Positions 26,610 to 35,302 of a stretch of DNA of 64,000 nt are shown here, one piece after another (the stretch's first letter is position 1; every line of letters begins with the position of its first letter). The stretch spans positions 1-64,000 of the forward strand of contig JAZRWI010000115.1 of the NCBI GenBank assembly GCA_045599645.1. Reading direction: 5' to 3'. Position numbers and translations under genes: made by a program. The stretch is from RUG334 sp045599645 (GTDB lineage: Bacteria > Muiribacteriota > Ozemobacteria > Ozemobacterales > Ozemobacteraceae). The notes below the pieces were generated by a model, which was given only the letters and a program-made list of their open reading frames with translations, was not told the DNA's origin and did no database searches.

Positions 26610-28058
26610 ATGAGTAAGACAATAAATCTAGAAAAACTCCTAGCTATTATACTAATAGCGATAGCCCTGGTTCTAATATCTTTAAAAATTATTAGCCTAG
26701 GCTATATACCATTAGACGACGCCTGCAGACATGTAGCGTTTTCTATGAGTGACAAAAACTGGTCAGACATATTGGTAATCACTCCTGGCTTGGAAGCAGA
26801 CCACAATGCAGGGTGGCACACATTACTCAGAACCATCCAACGATGCTTTAATTTTGACAAAGAACAACTTTTAAACTTCTCAATAATCCTGTTATTCCTG
26901 TTATTTAATATAACAGGAGCTACAATTTCCCCGAATTGTGCGGCTTGGCTCGTTAATATACTGATTCTCTTCATAATACAAAAACCCTTTTTTGGCAGAA
27001 TGCTTTGTGGCCGACCATTCCTCATATCATGCTCTGCCGCATTAATTTTATTCAAGTTATGGTTAGACGAAAAAGAAAATCAGCCCAACAAACCCGGAAG
27101 AATTGCGATTTATCTGATTAGCTTTATTGCACTTACAATCTCTGTATGGCTGCATGGAACCTGGTATAACTTTTTACTGATCCCCATTGCTCTTCTGCTA
27201 TCAGGGAAAAATTTAAAGGCATTTGAGCTTACATTACTAATAGCAGTATCAACCCTTGCCGGAGCATATTTTACAGGGGATTTCCAAGAATTTTTACATT
27301 TTCATTACTCAGCTACGTTAAACATTTTTTCGGAAAAAGTCTATAACTGGCAGCTAGTAACAGAATTTGCAGAAGGCAACATATATTTCACCTGGATTTT
27401 CCCAGTTGTTATCATAGCCATGCTTCTTCAAAAAACCAATAAATTGAAGCTGAATGAATTTTCAAAAGATCCCGTATTCATATTGATTTTGTTATCATGG
27501 CTGCTTTCATTAAAGGTAACCAGAGTCTGGTTTGACTGGGGCATAATCACTTTATGCTATTGGTTATCAGCTAAAATTTCAATTCTGATTTCAGAAATGG
27601 CATCAGTAAAGAAACCCTTTATAAGACATTTTTTGTTTCTATTTCTAATAGCAGCATTAATAATTCTAATACCACAAGCCCAATGGGATGAACGCGCCAA
27701 TCACAAAAAATTCCTTGCAGATTTTTCAAGGTCAGAATTATCAGTTTTTCAGCCTGAAGAAGGCGGTATCATATACAACGATTCAATGTCAGAGTTTTAT
27801 TTCAACTATTATAAGTATCCTGATGCCAAATACCGTTACATATTAGGGTTTGAACCGGCTATAATGCCTCAGGATGACAGACTTGTATTTAGAGATATAT
27901 TATATACTAATTACAACTATTCTGCTTATAAACCCTGGATAAAGAAATTAACAAAAAAAGACAGAATCTTTGCCAGCGTAAACATAGCAGATTATTACAA
28001 AGAATTAGATTGGATAAAAGCAAGTTCAAACCTTTGGATAGGAAAGCTTAAAGAATAA
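26610..28058 (+). CDS. Multi-TM membrane protein, glycosyltransferase-like (paralogue of 30161)
   Basis: 482 residues with about nine to ten membrane helices and a C-terminal soluble tail of about 110 residues. An early loop contains the pair DD in PLDDACRHVAF, which recalls the acidic residue pair of GT-C (PMT/ArnT-like) polyprenyl-sugar transferases. The tail phrase EEGGIIYNDSMSEFYFNYYK has a clear counterpart in the protein at 30161. It is followed after 1 bp by a GtrA gene, which fits transfer of a lipid-linked sugar. No strong ribosome site precedes the ATG. Confidence 0.7.
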   Translation: MSKTINLEKLLAIILIAIALVLISLKIISLGYIPLDDACRHVAFSMSDKNWSDILVITPGLEADHNAGWHTLLRTIQRCFNFDKEQLLNFSIILLFLLFNITGATISPNCAAWLVNILILFIIQKPFFGRMLCGRPFLISCSAALILFKLWLDEKENQPNKPGRIAIYLISFIALTISVWLHGTWYNFLLIPIALLLSGKNLKAFELTLLIAVSTLAGAYFTGDFQEFLHFHYSATLNIFSEKVYNWQLVTEFAEGNIYFTWIFPVVIIAMLLQKTNKLKLNEFSKDPVFILILLSWLLSLKVTRVWFDWGIITLCYWLSAKISILISEMASVKKPFIRHFLFLFLIAALIILIPQAQWDERANHKKFLADFSRSELSVFQPEEGGIIYNDSMSEFYFNYYKYPDAKYRYILGFEPAIMPQDDRLVFRDILYTNYNYSAYKPWIKKLTKKDRIFASVNIADYYKELDWIKASSNLWIGKLKE

Positions 28059-28059
28059 A

Positions 28060-28539
28060 ATGGATAAAGAAAAAACAAAAATACTTTTATTTGAGTTTCT
28101 CAGATATGGTGTAGTTGGCGGAATTGCATTTATTGCCGATTTTGGTTCACTATACCTTACAAAGGAATTTCTGTTCCAGGGAATGGAATATGCTCTTTAT
28201 TACGCTACAGCATTTGGATTCATTATAGGTTTAATAGTAAACTACATACTTTCATTAAAGTTTGTATTTACTCAAGCCAAGGACCAGGGCAAAGGCCGTG
28301 ATTTCAAATCATTTGCCATATTTGCCATAATAGGTTTAATCGGTCTTGGCCTGACAGAATTAGGAATGCATATTGGCTGTGTTACACTAAAAGCTGCCTT
28401 AGACAACTGTCTGTCGTCTATCGGTGGAATTATTGGCTTAGATTTGGTAAAATACGGATATCTACTGGTAAAATGTATAGTAACTGCTATAGTTCTGATT
28501 TGGAATTATGCAGGTAGAAAAATTATTATATTCAGGTAA
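28060..28539 (+). CDS. GtrA-family membrane protein
   Basis: 159 residues with four membrane helices. The N-terminal FEFLRYGVVGGIAFIADFGSL and the loop NYILSLKFVFTQ are typical of GtrA, which is thought to flip undecaprenyl-phosphate-linked sugars across the inner membrane. A slightly longer than usual loop lies between helices 3 and 4. It is one base after the previous gene and 4 bp before the oxidoreductase, so all three form one unit. Confidence 0.9.
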   Translation: MDKEKTKILLFEFLRYGVVGGIAFIADFGSLYLTKEFLFQGMEYALYYATAFGFIIGLIVNYILSLKFVFTQAKDQGKGRDFKSFAIFAIIGLIGLGLTELGMHIGCVTLKAALDNCLSSIGGIIGLDLVKYGYLLVKCIVTAIVLIWNYAGRKIIIFR

Positions 28540-28543
28540 TACA

Positions 28544-30121
28544 ATGAACAAAGAACTCAAAGGGACAGCAATCATCATTGGGGCCGGTCCTGCTGGTTTA
28601 ACTGCAGGCTATCAGCTTTTAAAAGAAACAGGTATCAAACCTGTTATTCTTGAAGCTACAGAATTCATTGGGGGTCTATCTAGAACCGCTGTATTTAACG
28701 ACAACAGAATAGACATAGGTGGTCACAGGTTCTTCACCAAATTACCAGAGGTAGAAAAGCTTTGGCTTGATATAATGCCTATCCAGGGTGTTAATTCTTT
28801 TGATGACGAAAAGCTTGGAAGAAAGAAGGAACTCTCTGCAGGTGGTCCGAATCCGAACGAAGTAGACCGCGTAATGTTAAAGCGTGACCGTGTATCACGA
28901 ATATTTTATCTGCAGAAATTCTTCGATTATCCAATATCTGTAAAGCCCCAGACCTTTATTAATATGGGTTTAACAAGAACTATTCATGCTGGTTTTGGTT
29001 ATTTGAAAAGCATGATTCATAAACGCAAGGAAAATTCTCTGGAAGATTTTTATATTAATCGCTTTGGCAAACCATTATATGAAATGTTCTTTGAAGACTA
29101 TACTGAAAAGCTTTGGGGCATTCATCCATCTAAAATAGACGCTTCCTGGGGTGCTCAGCGCGTAAAAGGCCTTTCATTGATTAAAACAGTTCTTTCAGCA
29201 TTAATGAAACCATTCAAAAAGAATGGCAACGTAGAAACCTCCCTTATTGAATCCTACATCTATCCAAAATTCGGCCCTGGCCACTACTGGGAAACTATGG
29301 CCGACGAAATAAAGAAAATGGGCGGCGAAATAATTCTTAACGCCGAAATAAACAAGCTTTGTACCGAAACAGAAGACGGTAAGCCTGTCATAAAATCAGT
29401 AAGCTACACTCAGAACGGCGAAGAAAAAACAGTTACTGGTGACTATTTCCTTTCCTCAATGCCAATCAAGGATTTAATAAACTCTATACAATCTGAATTG
29501 CCGGCAAATGTAAAAGAAATAGCTAATGGCCTTCCATACCGTGATTTCATTACTGTTGGCCTGCTTGTAGACAAACTGAAAATAAAAAATACAACGGACA
29601 GGAAAACTCTCGGAAATATTGTTCCAGACTGTTGGATTTATATCCAGGAACGCGAAGTAAAGCTTGGTAGACTCCAGATTTTCAACAACTGGTCTCCATA
29701 TATGCTCAAGGATCCTGAAAACACTGTTTGGATTGGTTTGGAATATTTCTGCTCAGAAGGCGACAAGATGTGGAATACTCCAGATGATGAATTTATAAAA
29801 TTCGCTATTGATGAACTGGACAAAATAGGCATTATTGATAAAGCAGACGTAAAAGAATCTGTCAGAATCAAAATGAAAAAAGCTTATCCTGCATATTTTG
29901 GAACCTACGACAGATTCAATGAAGTCCAGACCTATCTTGAAAGCTATAAGAACCTATACTGCATCGGTAGAAATGGCCAACATAGATACAATAACATGGA
30001 CCATTCAATGATGACAGGCATAGAAGCAGTCAGAGCCATTGAAGGCAAAACTGATAAATCAATTATCTGGAACGTAAATACAGAACAGGATTACCACGAA
30101 GGTAACAAAAAAGCTAATTAA
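28544..30121 (+). CDS. FAD-dependent oxidoreductase, UDP-galactopyranose-mutase/amine-oxidase-like
   Basis: 525 residues. An N-terminal dinucleotide-binding motif GAGPAGLTAG (near residue 11) is followed by EATEFIGGLSRTA and DIGGHRFFTKLPEVEKLW, the FAD-binding region shared by UDP-galactopyranose mutase and protoporphyrinogen-oxidase-like enzymes. The RNGQHRYNNMDHSMMTGIEA region near the C-terminus is also typical. Next to GtrA it probably modifies a nucleotide sugar or a lipid-linked glycan. I start at ATG 28544, just after GtrA stops; an upstream in-frame ATG lies inside gtrA. The substrate is not known. Confidence 0.88.
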   Translation: MNKELKGTAIIIGAGPAGLTAGYQLLKETGIKPVILEATEFIGGLSRTAVFNDNRIDIGGHRFFTKLPEVEKLWLDIMPIQGVNSFDDEKLGRKKELSAGGPNPNEVDRVMLKRDRVSRIFYLQKFFDYPISVKPQTFINMGLTRTIHAGFGYLKSMIHKRKENSLEDFYINRFGKPLYEMFFEDYTEKLWGIHPSKIDASWGAQRVKGLSLIKTVLSALMKPFKKNGNVETSLIESYIYPKFGPGHYWETMADEIKKMGGEIILNAEINKLCTETEDGKPVIKSVSYTQNGEEKTVTGDYFLSSMPIKDLINSIQSELPANVKEIANGLPYRDFITVGLLVDKLKIKNTTDRKTLGNIVPDCWIYIQEREVKLGRLQIFNNWSPYMLKDPENTVWIGLEYFCSEGDKMWNTPDDEFIKFAIDELDKIGIIDKADVKESVRIKMKKAYPAYFGTYDRFNEVQTYLESYKNLYCIGRNGQHRYNNMDHSMMTGIEAVRAIEGKTDKSIIWNVNTEQDYHEGNKKAN

Positions 30122-30160
30122 GCTTATATTAGCTTTTATAACACAATCGGGGGAAGGCAC

Positions 30161-31477
30161 TTGAAATTCTTAACTAAGCTATACGACAGAACAATCAAGT
30201 GCCTTTCGCTTATTTTAATAGCAGCAATACTGGTTTATATTCCTCTCAAAGTCTTATCTTATGGCTGGTCACCTAATATTGGAATGATTATCAGTTCTGT
30301 AATTACCCAGAATTCTGATATCCCACCAAGCCCCGAAGAAATAGTTGAAAGCATAAAAAACCTTACCCCGATATATCCTATAGCTGTTGAAAGCAATCTA
30401 GTAAACATAGTTACAACTTCCTTCATTCTTTTCAACATCATCGGCTTATGTCTTACCTCAAACCATATCGCTTGGTTTGCCGCATTGGCCCTGATAATGA
30501 TGTTTGATAAAGATTTTATTATTAGATTATTGAGTTGTTCACCAATAGTATTGCTTGGAATGCTATTCATGACAATTGTCTCAATTTTTACACAAGCCAC
30601 AAAAAACCATCCCAAAACCACATTTGCATGTTCTCTTTTTCTTATTTATATTTTAAGATGGACGCTCCTGACAAACGTATTTTCATTTGACATCCTCAAC
30701 GAAAATTATGATTTTCTGTGGCATCTGCCACCAGAAGAAATTCATATAATTTTAACCCAGAATATCTGGTTATTATTCTTTCCATTAATAGTCTGTCTTG
30801 CTGCATTAAAACAGAAAACAAGACTTTTAGCCCAATTTAATAATCCATTTTTAGCAACCACACTTTGCCTACAGTTAGCCATGAACCTTGGATACCTCGA
30901 TCTTGCAATCTTAAGAGATATTTTTCTAATAATATGGCTAACAGACACAATTTCAGAAACAATAAAAACCATAGAATGCTTCAAAGAATTGCGTGTTAAA
31001 CATTGTCTTGGATTATTTGTTTTATTAGCTTTCACTATTTTGGCTACTCATGATAACTTAGGCAGATTCAGCAAAACAGCAATACATCAGATGCCAATAG
31101 ATTTTTCTATGGAAGAATTAAAAGGCTGGGCTCCAGAGCCAGGTGGAGTATTCTACAATGACAATACCAGTTTTGCATTTTCACAATATTATGCAAATCC
31201 TAAAGCAAATTATTACTATAAGCTCATAGATACCAATAGACTATTTTCACCTGAAATACAAAATCTTTTGAATATACAGACCATGCTCAGACGTGGACAA
31301 AATCCATCTCCAGAATATTATCAGCACTGGGTGGAAGAAATGGAACCTGGTGATCGTCTAATAACCTCTGCCAAAATAAATGGCATAGAAAACATGGACT
31401 GGCTCAAAATTGGTCAAAAATTGTGGTTAGGTCGGCCAAGACTAGAATCTTCTGAAGTGCAATCGAATCAGGAATAA
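30161..31477 (+). CDS. Multi-TM membrane protein, paralogue of 26610
   Basis: 438 residues starting at TTG with GGGGAAGG just upstream. About eight or nine membrane helices and a C-terminal soluble tail. The tail phrase EPGGVFYNDNTSFAFSQYYA matches EEGGIIYNDSMSEFYFNYYK of the 26610 product. A final segment ending in WLKIGQKLWLGR parallels WIKASSNLWIGK. The two are diverged duplicates on either side of GtrA and the FAD enzyme, probably acting on related glycan substrates. Confidence 0.72.
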   Translation: MKFLTKLYDRTIKCLSLILIAAILVYIPLKVLSYGWSPNIGMIISSVITQNSDIPPSPEEIVESIKNLTPIYPIAVESNLVNIVTTSFILFNIIGLCLTSNHIAWFAALALIMMFDKDFIIRLLSCSPIVLLGMLFMTIVSIFTQATKNHPKTTFACSLFLIYILRWTLLTNVFSFDILNENYDFLWHLPPEEIHIILTQNIWLLFFPLIVCLAALKQKTRLLAQFNNPFLATTLCLQLAMNLGYLDLAILRDIFLIIWLTDTISETIKTIECFKELRVKHCLGLFVLLAFTILATHDNLGRFSKTAIHQMPIDFSMEELKGWAPEPGGVFYNDNTSFAFSQYYANPKANYYYKLIDTNRLFSPEIQNLLNIQTMLRRGQNPSPEYYQHWVEEMEPGDRLITSAKINGIENMDWLKIGQKLWLGRPRLESSEVQSNQE

Positions 31478-31518
31478 CCAAACAAACCCTTTTCCATCGC
31501 TTATATTCCATATTTTAT

Positions 31519-31547
31519 TTGACATAAACTCCACAAATATGTAGAAT
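31519..31547 (+). promoter_or_regulatory. Strong sigma-70-type promoter of the SNF symporter
   Basis: TTGACA (31519-31524), 17-nt spacer, TAGAAT (31542-31547). It gives a leader of about 155 nt before the start at 31709. The leader can form ACAAACC/GGTTTGT near 31570-31612. Confidence 0.8.
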
Positions 31548-31708
31548 AGCGACATTCTCTAGAGCGTTAACAAACCTATTATTCAAATTTTGCTCATGAG
31601 AAGTGGTTTGTAATTGTAGTTTTTCCACAATAGCCCAGCTATAGTTTTGCTGCAATATAACTCAACCGCATAACTTTTTACATACACCATATGGTCGAGG
31701 TAGTAGGA

Positions 31709-33124
31709 ATGTCTTCAGACAATAACCAACCTAATGAAAGAGGTCAATGGACTTCCAGTTTTGGTTTTGTAATGGCAGCAGCGGGTTCTGCTGTTGGACT
31801 GGGTAATCTTTGGAGATTCCCATATTTGGTAGGACAAAACGGCGGTAGTGCTTTTCTAATAATTTATCTACTGTTTGTCATATTTATCGGATTAAGTCTT
31901 GTTATTGCTGAAATCTGCATAGGCAGATCAGCTCAGTTAAATCCAGTAGGCGCTTATAATCTCATTTCCTCGAAACTCAAATGGGTAGGTGCCATGGGCA
32001 TATTAACAGGCTTCGTAATTATCTCATACTACCCTGTAGTTGGTGGATGGATTCTATATTATTTGTATCACTCATTTACAGATATCAGCACCAGCGTTGA
32101 TTACGCAAAGCTTTTCAGCGATTACACATCTAATACATCATTATCACTTACAACTCTCGTAATATATTCTCTTTTAAGCTACGGAATTGTTGCCTGCGGT
32201 ATTGAAAAAGGTATCGAAAAGTATTCAAAGATTATGATGCCTGCCCTTTTCGTAATATTGTTTCTAGTAATCATCAGAACAGCCACATTGGAAGGCAGCT
32301 GGCAAGGAATAAAATTCCTGCTTCAACCAGATTTTTCAAAAATAACCAGTAAAACAATCTTTGAAGCTATGGGACAGGTTTTCTTCTCCTTATCTCTTGG
32401 AATGGGTGCCTTAATGACTTATGGCAGCTATATGAAAAAAGACGACAATATTTTTAATTCTGCTGTAGCTATACCATTTATCGATACAGGCGTTGCCTTT
32501 TTGGCAGCTGTTGCAATCATACCTGCAGTATTTGCTTTTGGTGCAGAACCAACTCAAGGACCAGCACTTATTTTCATAACTCTTCCGGCAATATTTGCAA
32601 AGATGCCGATGGGTTCATTTATTTCAGTAATATTCTTTATCCTGATGCTTTTCGCGGCTTTAACATCTTCAATATCAATGCTTGAAGGCCAGGTATCTTA
32701 CATGATTGATAACTGGAAATGGAAGCGCATAAATGCTACCACCTTAGTTGCAATAATAATATTTTTAGCAGGTATTCCTTGCGCATTGAGCTTTGGATTA
32801 TTCAAAGATTTTTACCTGCTTCCAGGCAAAACTTTTTTCGACACCTTAGACTTCCTTGCCTCAAATATTCTCCTCCCATTTGGTGGATTTATGCTCAGTA
32901 TTAGTGTTGGTTGGTTATGGGATCGCGGCTTAAGATATAAAACAGCAATATCAGAATTGCCTGACGGAACAAAAATTGTAAAGAATGGCTATGTATTCAA
33001 TAAGCCTTTACAGGAAATAACCAACAATGGGATCCTTAACTTCCCGTTCATGTCTGCATGGATATTCACCATAAAGTGGATAAGTCCTTTAATCATTTTG
33101 GCTATTTTCCTCTACAACCTCTGA
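31709..33124 (+). CDS. Na+-dependent symporter, SNF/NSS family
   Basis: 471 residues with 11-12 membrane helices, homologous in layout to LeuT/TnaT-type importers of amino acids. Signatures are the helix 1 GFVMAAAGSAVGLGNLWRFP (unwound Na+ and substrate site), GGSAFLIIYLL, and SLGMGALMTYGSYMKKDDN in helix 6. I start at ATG 31709 because GAGG stands 8 bases before it, while ATG 31691 has no ribosome site. The gene is monocistronic, and the host end of the window closes with the tRNA after it. The substrate is probably an amino acid. Confidence 0.93.
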   Translation: MSSDNNQPNERGQWTSSFGFVMAAAGSAVGLGNLWRFPYLVGQNGGSAFLIIYLLFVIFIGLSLVIAEICIGRSAQLNPVGAYNLISSKLKWVGAMGILTGFVIISYYPVVGGWILYYLYHSFTDISTSVDYAKLFSDYTSNTSLSLTTLVIYSLLSYGIVACGIEKGIEKYSKIMMPALFVILFLVIIRTATLEGSWQGIKFLLQPDFSKITSKTIFEAMGQVFFSLSLGMGALMTYGSYMKKDDNIFNSAVAIPFIDTGVAFLAAVAIIPAVFAFGAEPTQGPALIFITLPAIFAKMPMGSFISVIFFILMLFAALTSSISMLEGQVSYMIDNWKWKRINATTLVAIIIFLAGIPCALSFGLFKDFYLLPGKTFFDTLDFLASNILLPFGGFMLSISVGWLWDRGLRYKTAISELPDGTKIVKNGYVFNKPLQEITNNGILNFPFMSAWIFTIKWISPLIILAIFLYNL

Positions 33125-33180
33125 TTTTAATGCGTTCAACGGCTATTAAAACAGAATATAATAAAAAAGTTAAAAAGTTG

Positions 33181-33209
33181 TTGACGTATTAAAAATGTTG
33201 TGATAATAT
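33181..33209 (+). promoter_or_regulatory. tRNA-Leu promoter
   Basis: TTGACG (33181-33186), 17-nt spacer, TAATAT (33204-33209), 34 bp before the tRNA 5' end. Confidence 0.8.
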
Positions 33210-33243
33210 AGCCACATAATCAAGGGGAACGAAAGTTCTTCCC

Positions 33244-33325
33244 GCCGGGATGGTGGAACTGGTAGACACGCACGTTTGAGGGGCGTGTGGCTTGCGCCAT
33301 ACGGGTTCAAGTCCCGTTCCCGGCA
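33244..33325 (+). tRNA. tRNA-Leu (anticodon GAG)
   Basis: Acceptor arms GCCGGGA / TCCCGGC pair perfectly. The D-loop has GGTAGAC, the anticodon loop TTGAGGG carries GAG at 33278-33280, a class II variable arm follows (GTGGCTTGCGCCAT), and the T-arm is ACGGG-TTCAAGT-CCCGT. The discriminator is A at 33325, followed by CC; the final A of CCA is not encoded (CCG). The T-arm and acceptor half is the usual crossover site of tyrosine recombinases, and an integrase starts 94 bp downstream. Confidence 0.97.
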
Positions 33326-33327
33326 CC
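33302..33327 (+). other. Probable left attachment site (attL) in the tRNA 3' half
   Basis: This is inferred. A tyrosine recombinase gene lies directly downstream and every gene from there to 64,000 looks phage-derived. The T-arm/acceptor segment of tRNA genes is the commonest attB of such integrases. I found no second copy of this segment up to 64,000, so attR should lie further right. Confidence 0.55.
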
Positions 33328-33418
33328 GATAAAAACCTCTGTTAATCAGAGTCTTGGAAGGCTTCAAAGCTTAGCGTCAAGTGATGCGTCAAGATTCAGA
33401 TTACGGAGGTTTTTTATT

Positions 33419-34504
33419 ATGTCCTGGTTAGCTGCAAGAAAAAACAGACAAGGCAAAGTAGTTTCATGGCTTTATCGTTACAAGGATGCTTTCGGGAAAG
33501 AATACCAGAAATCGACAAAAGAAAAAGACAAGAAAGCAGCCATCCGAATACAGAAGTATTGGGATGCATATTTAAGGGTTAATGGTTGCCTTCCCAAGAC
33601 AGAAGAAGAGAATAGTGAACCGATTGGCGACTTCGAAATAAAGAATCAGGTTGAAAGATTCTTAGAGCACAAATCGGCAGAATTGAGAGCTTCGACTGTT
33701 GAAAGATATAACACTCATTTCAAAGCTTTACTGGCTTTCTTCAACAGAAAGAAAGCCTTTAGCTTCCAGCAGCTTTCAAGCTCACTGATGCTGGATTATA
33801 AATTCGAAAGGCTGAAAGCAGGAGTCAGCTATAAAACAGTATTCGAAGACTTATCGGTTTTGAGATCATTAATCAAAGGGCTGGTCGAAGAAGAAATCCT
33901 TGAGCATGACCCGGTCAGAAAATGGCCAGAAATTCCCAAAAGAATACCTAAACACCCAGAAACTCTCGGACCATATTCTGATGAAGAAGTTTTACTGATT
34001 CTTGATTATGCCAAAAAGCATCAGCCTGATTTTTATCCCGTGGCAATGGTTGCATTCTATGCAGGGTTAAGAGCTGGTGAGATTAGAGACCTCAAAGTCA
34101 AGGATATCGACTTCAGGAATAACATAATAACGGTATTCAACAGGAAGTCAGTCCGCGATGCAGGCTCTGCTTACAGAAAAATTCTGATGCACCCAGAGCT
34201 TGCAGCAGTTTTAAGAGAAAAATGCAGGCTCTGCCTGCCGGAAGCCTTAGTTTTTGCTTCAGAACAAAAACGCTGGAAAAACTGGGCAGTCATAGATCTA
34301 GCCAAGGCATGCAAAGAGCTTAATATACAATACAGAAGGTTCCATGGTTGCCGTCATACATTTGCGACAAAAGCAGCAAATTCGGGTATAGGCTTGCCAA
34401 AGGTTCAGGCAGCTCTTGGCCATACTAACCTGGCCACAACACAAAGATATGTTAAATCTAACCTATTAGATGATAATGATATTTCTAAAATTAATTTCGG
34501 GTAA
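33419..34504 (+). CDS. Tyrosine recombinase (phage integrase 1)
   Basis: 361 residues. An N-terminal arm-type domain is followed by a core-binding SAM-like domain (about 75-165) and the catalytic domain (about 185-355). The catalytic residues are the Arg of YAGLRAGEIRDL, the HGCRH His/Arg pair, the His of GHTNLATTQRYV and the Tyr of that last motif. It should integrate and excise the prophage at the adjacent tRNA-Leu. I use ATG 33419, with CGGAGG upstream; a longer in-frame reading would run back into the tRNA gene. Confidence 0.95.
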   Translation: MSWLAARKNRQGKVVSWLYRYKDAFGKEYQKSTKEKDKKAAIRIQKYWDAYLRVNGCLPKTEEENSEPIGDFEIKNQVERFLEHKSAELRASTVERYNTHFKALLAFFNRKKAFSFQQLSSSLMLDYKFERLKAGVSYKTVFEDLSVLRSLIKGLVEEEILEHDPVRKWPEIPKRIPKHPETLGPYSDEEVLLILDYAKKHQPDFYPVAMVAFYAGLRAGEIRDLKVKDIDFRNNIITVFNRKSVRDAGSAYRKILMHPELAAVLREKCRLCLPEALVFASEQKRWKNWAVIDLAKACKELNIQYRRFHGCRHTFATKAANSGIGLPKVQAALGHTNLATTQRYVKSNLLDDNDISKINFG

Positions 34505-34533
34505 TTGCTAAATAAAATATTGTGTGATAAAAT
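34505..34533 (+). promoter_or_regulatory. Promoter of an antisense small RNA
   Basis: TTGCTA (34505-34510), 17-nt spacer, TAAAAT (34528-34533), directly after the integrase stop. Expected start near 34540. Confidence 0.55.
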
Positions 34534-34568
34534 AAACCCTAGTAGCAACCTTTCGGTCGCTACTAGGG
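34528..34568 (-). terminator. Terminator of the peptide mRNA
   Basis: On the minus strand CCCTAGTAGC pairs with GCTACTAGGG (10 bp perfect, capped by GACC/GGTT pairs) and is followed by TTTATTTTATC. Confidence 0.8.
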
Positions 34569-34577
34569 GGATGCCTC

Positions 34578-34634
34578 TTAGAAGAGGCTGTTAGTTATTA
34601 AGATGAAAACTAACGTTGCAACTGCTATTTTCAT
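34578..34634 (-). CDS. 18-residue hydrophobic peptide, type I toxin-like
   Basis: MKIAVATLVFILITNSLF, one short membrane-spanning helix with a single Lys near the N-terminus. AAGGAGGTG, a near-complete match to the 16S rRNA tail, lies 6 bases before ATG. That is the strongest ribosome site in this region, which argues against a chance frame. A hairpin (AGCCTCTT/AAGAGGC) overlaps its stop, and a long hairpin sits just before the ribosome site. Length and composition closely resemble the 18-19-residue Ibs toxins of enterobacteria. With the opposing small RNA it forms a candidate type I toxin-antitoxin pair. It could instead be a regulatory leader peptide. Confidence 0.6.
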   Translation of the reverse strand: MKIAVATLVFILITNSLF

Positions 34635-34656
34635 TCTTAACACCTCCTTTCAGTTT

Positions 34657-34694
34657 AACCTCTAACCTTCCACGTTAGAGGTTTTTAACTTTTA
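34657..34694 (+). terminator. Plus-strand terminator (integrase 1 / antisense RNA)
   Basis: AACCTCTAAC-CTTCCAC-GTTAGAGGTT (10 bp perfect) followed by TTTAACTTTTA. Read on the minus strand, the same hairpin stands just upstream of the peptide's ribosome site and could affect its translation. Confidence 0.8.
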
Positions 34695-34729
34695 GGATTT
34701 CTTTTATCAATGAGCTTTCTGATGTAACT

Positions 34730-34758
34730 AATATATCACTTTATGATAAAAAGTACAA
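34730..34758 (-). promoter_or_regulatory. Promoter of the 18-residue peptide mRNA
   Basis: On the minus strand: TTGTAC (34758-34753), 17-nt spacer, TATATT (34735-34730). The expected start is near 34723, which gives an mRNA of about 190 nt ending at the 34528-34568 terminator. Confidence 0.6.
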
Positions 34759-34839
34759 GTATTTTTGTAATTTATTTTTGTTTATTTTGCCATAATTTAT
34801 CAATATCTATGCTACATTATTTGTACCCTATAAGTATTA

Positions 34840-34871
34840 TAAAAAAAAGAAAACCGCCAACTCTGACGGTC
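34840..34871 (-). terminator. Terminator of the phage late operon
   Basis: On the minus strand ACCGTCA-GAG-TTGGCGGT is followed by TTTTCTTTTTTT, 9 bp past the last lysis gene. Confidence 0.85.
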
Positions 34872-34879
34872 CATTTTAT

Positions 34880-35302
34880 CTAGCGCTTAAATATCAGTAT
34901 AGAGATAGAAACAATTTCTAATACTGTTAAAATTTTATTCTTTTTTCTTTGCTTCTGATAAGATTCTTTCGCAGTCTTCAATGAGTTCTGAGATTCTTTG
35001 AGCTCTGTTTCGGCTTTGCTTAGTGAGCTCAGACACTGACTCTGCTTTTTCTTCAATTCTTCTATAATAGTCTTCAAGTCCTCGTTGAGTTTCTTCTGCT
35101 CTGTCAGCAAGCGCTTCTGACTCTCTGACTGTTTCTGTGCCGTCAGCAATTCTATCTGCTGCCTTGCCGATTCTGTCTTCAGCTCTGCTAAGTTCGTCTT
35201 CAGCCTGGTCACCTGCTCGTCGGTCAGCAACAAACCACCACAGGCAGACGATGCCGACCATAATAACAGGAAGCACATACAATACACCGAGTTCCATTTC
35301 AT
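34880..35302 (-). CDS. Spanin-like coiled-coil protein (u-spanin candidate)
   Basis: 140 residues. An N-terminal signal (MKWNSVYCMCFLLLWSASSA-C, a weak lipobox at Cys 21) is followed by a long coiled coil (about 28-120) and a C-terminal membrane helix (ILTVLEIVSISILIF). Anchors at both ends joined by a coil is the layout of unimolecular spanins, which fuse inner and outer membranes at lysis. AGGAGG at 35314-35309 is 6 nt from this ATG, the better spacing of the two overlapping starts here. It is the last gene of the late operon, where lysis genes are expected. No Pro-rich outer-membrane segment is obvious. Confidence 0.7.
   Translation of the reverse strand: MKWNSVYCMCFLLLWSASSACGGLLLTDEQVTRLKTNLAELKTESARQQIELLTAQKQSESQKRLLTEQKKLNEDLKTIIEELKKKQSQCLSSLSKAETELKESQNSLKTAKESYQKQRKKNKILTVLEIVSISILIFKR

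Larger units (their letters stand above)
34540..34694 (+). ncRNA. Candidate antisense RNA to the 18-residue peptide gene
   Basis: A predicted transcript of about 155 nt from the promoter at 34505-34533 to the intrinsic terminator at 34657-34694. It has no coding frame with a ribosome site on this strand. It covers the whole 18-codon frame and ribosome site of the minus-strand peptide mRNA, so it would base-pair along its full length. This is the layout of the Sib antitoxin RNAs opposite ibs genes. It is inferred from promoter and terminator patterns only. Confidence 0.5.

Noticed and set aside
33287..33418. Upstream extension of integrase 1
   Set aside because: It begins inside the tRNA gene; CGGAGG before ATG 33419 marks the real start.
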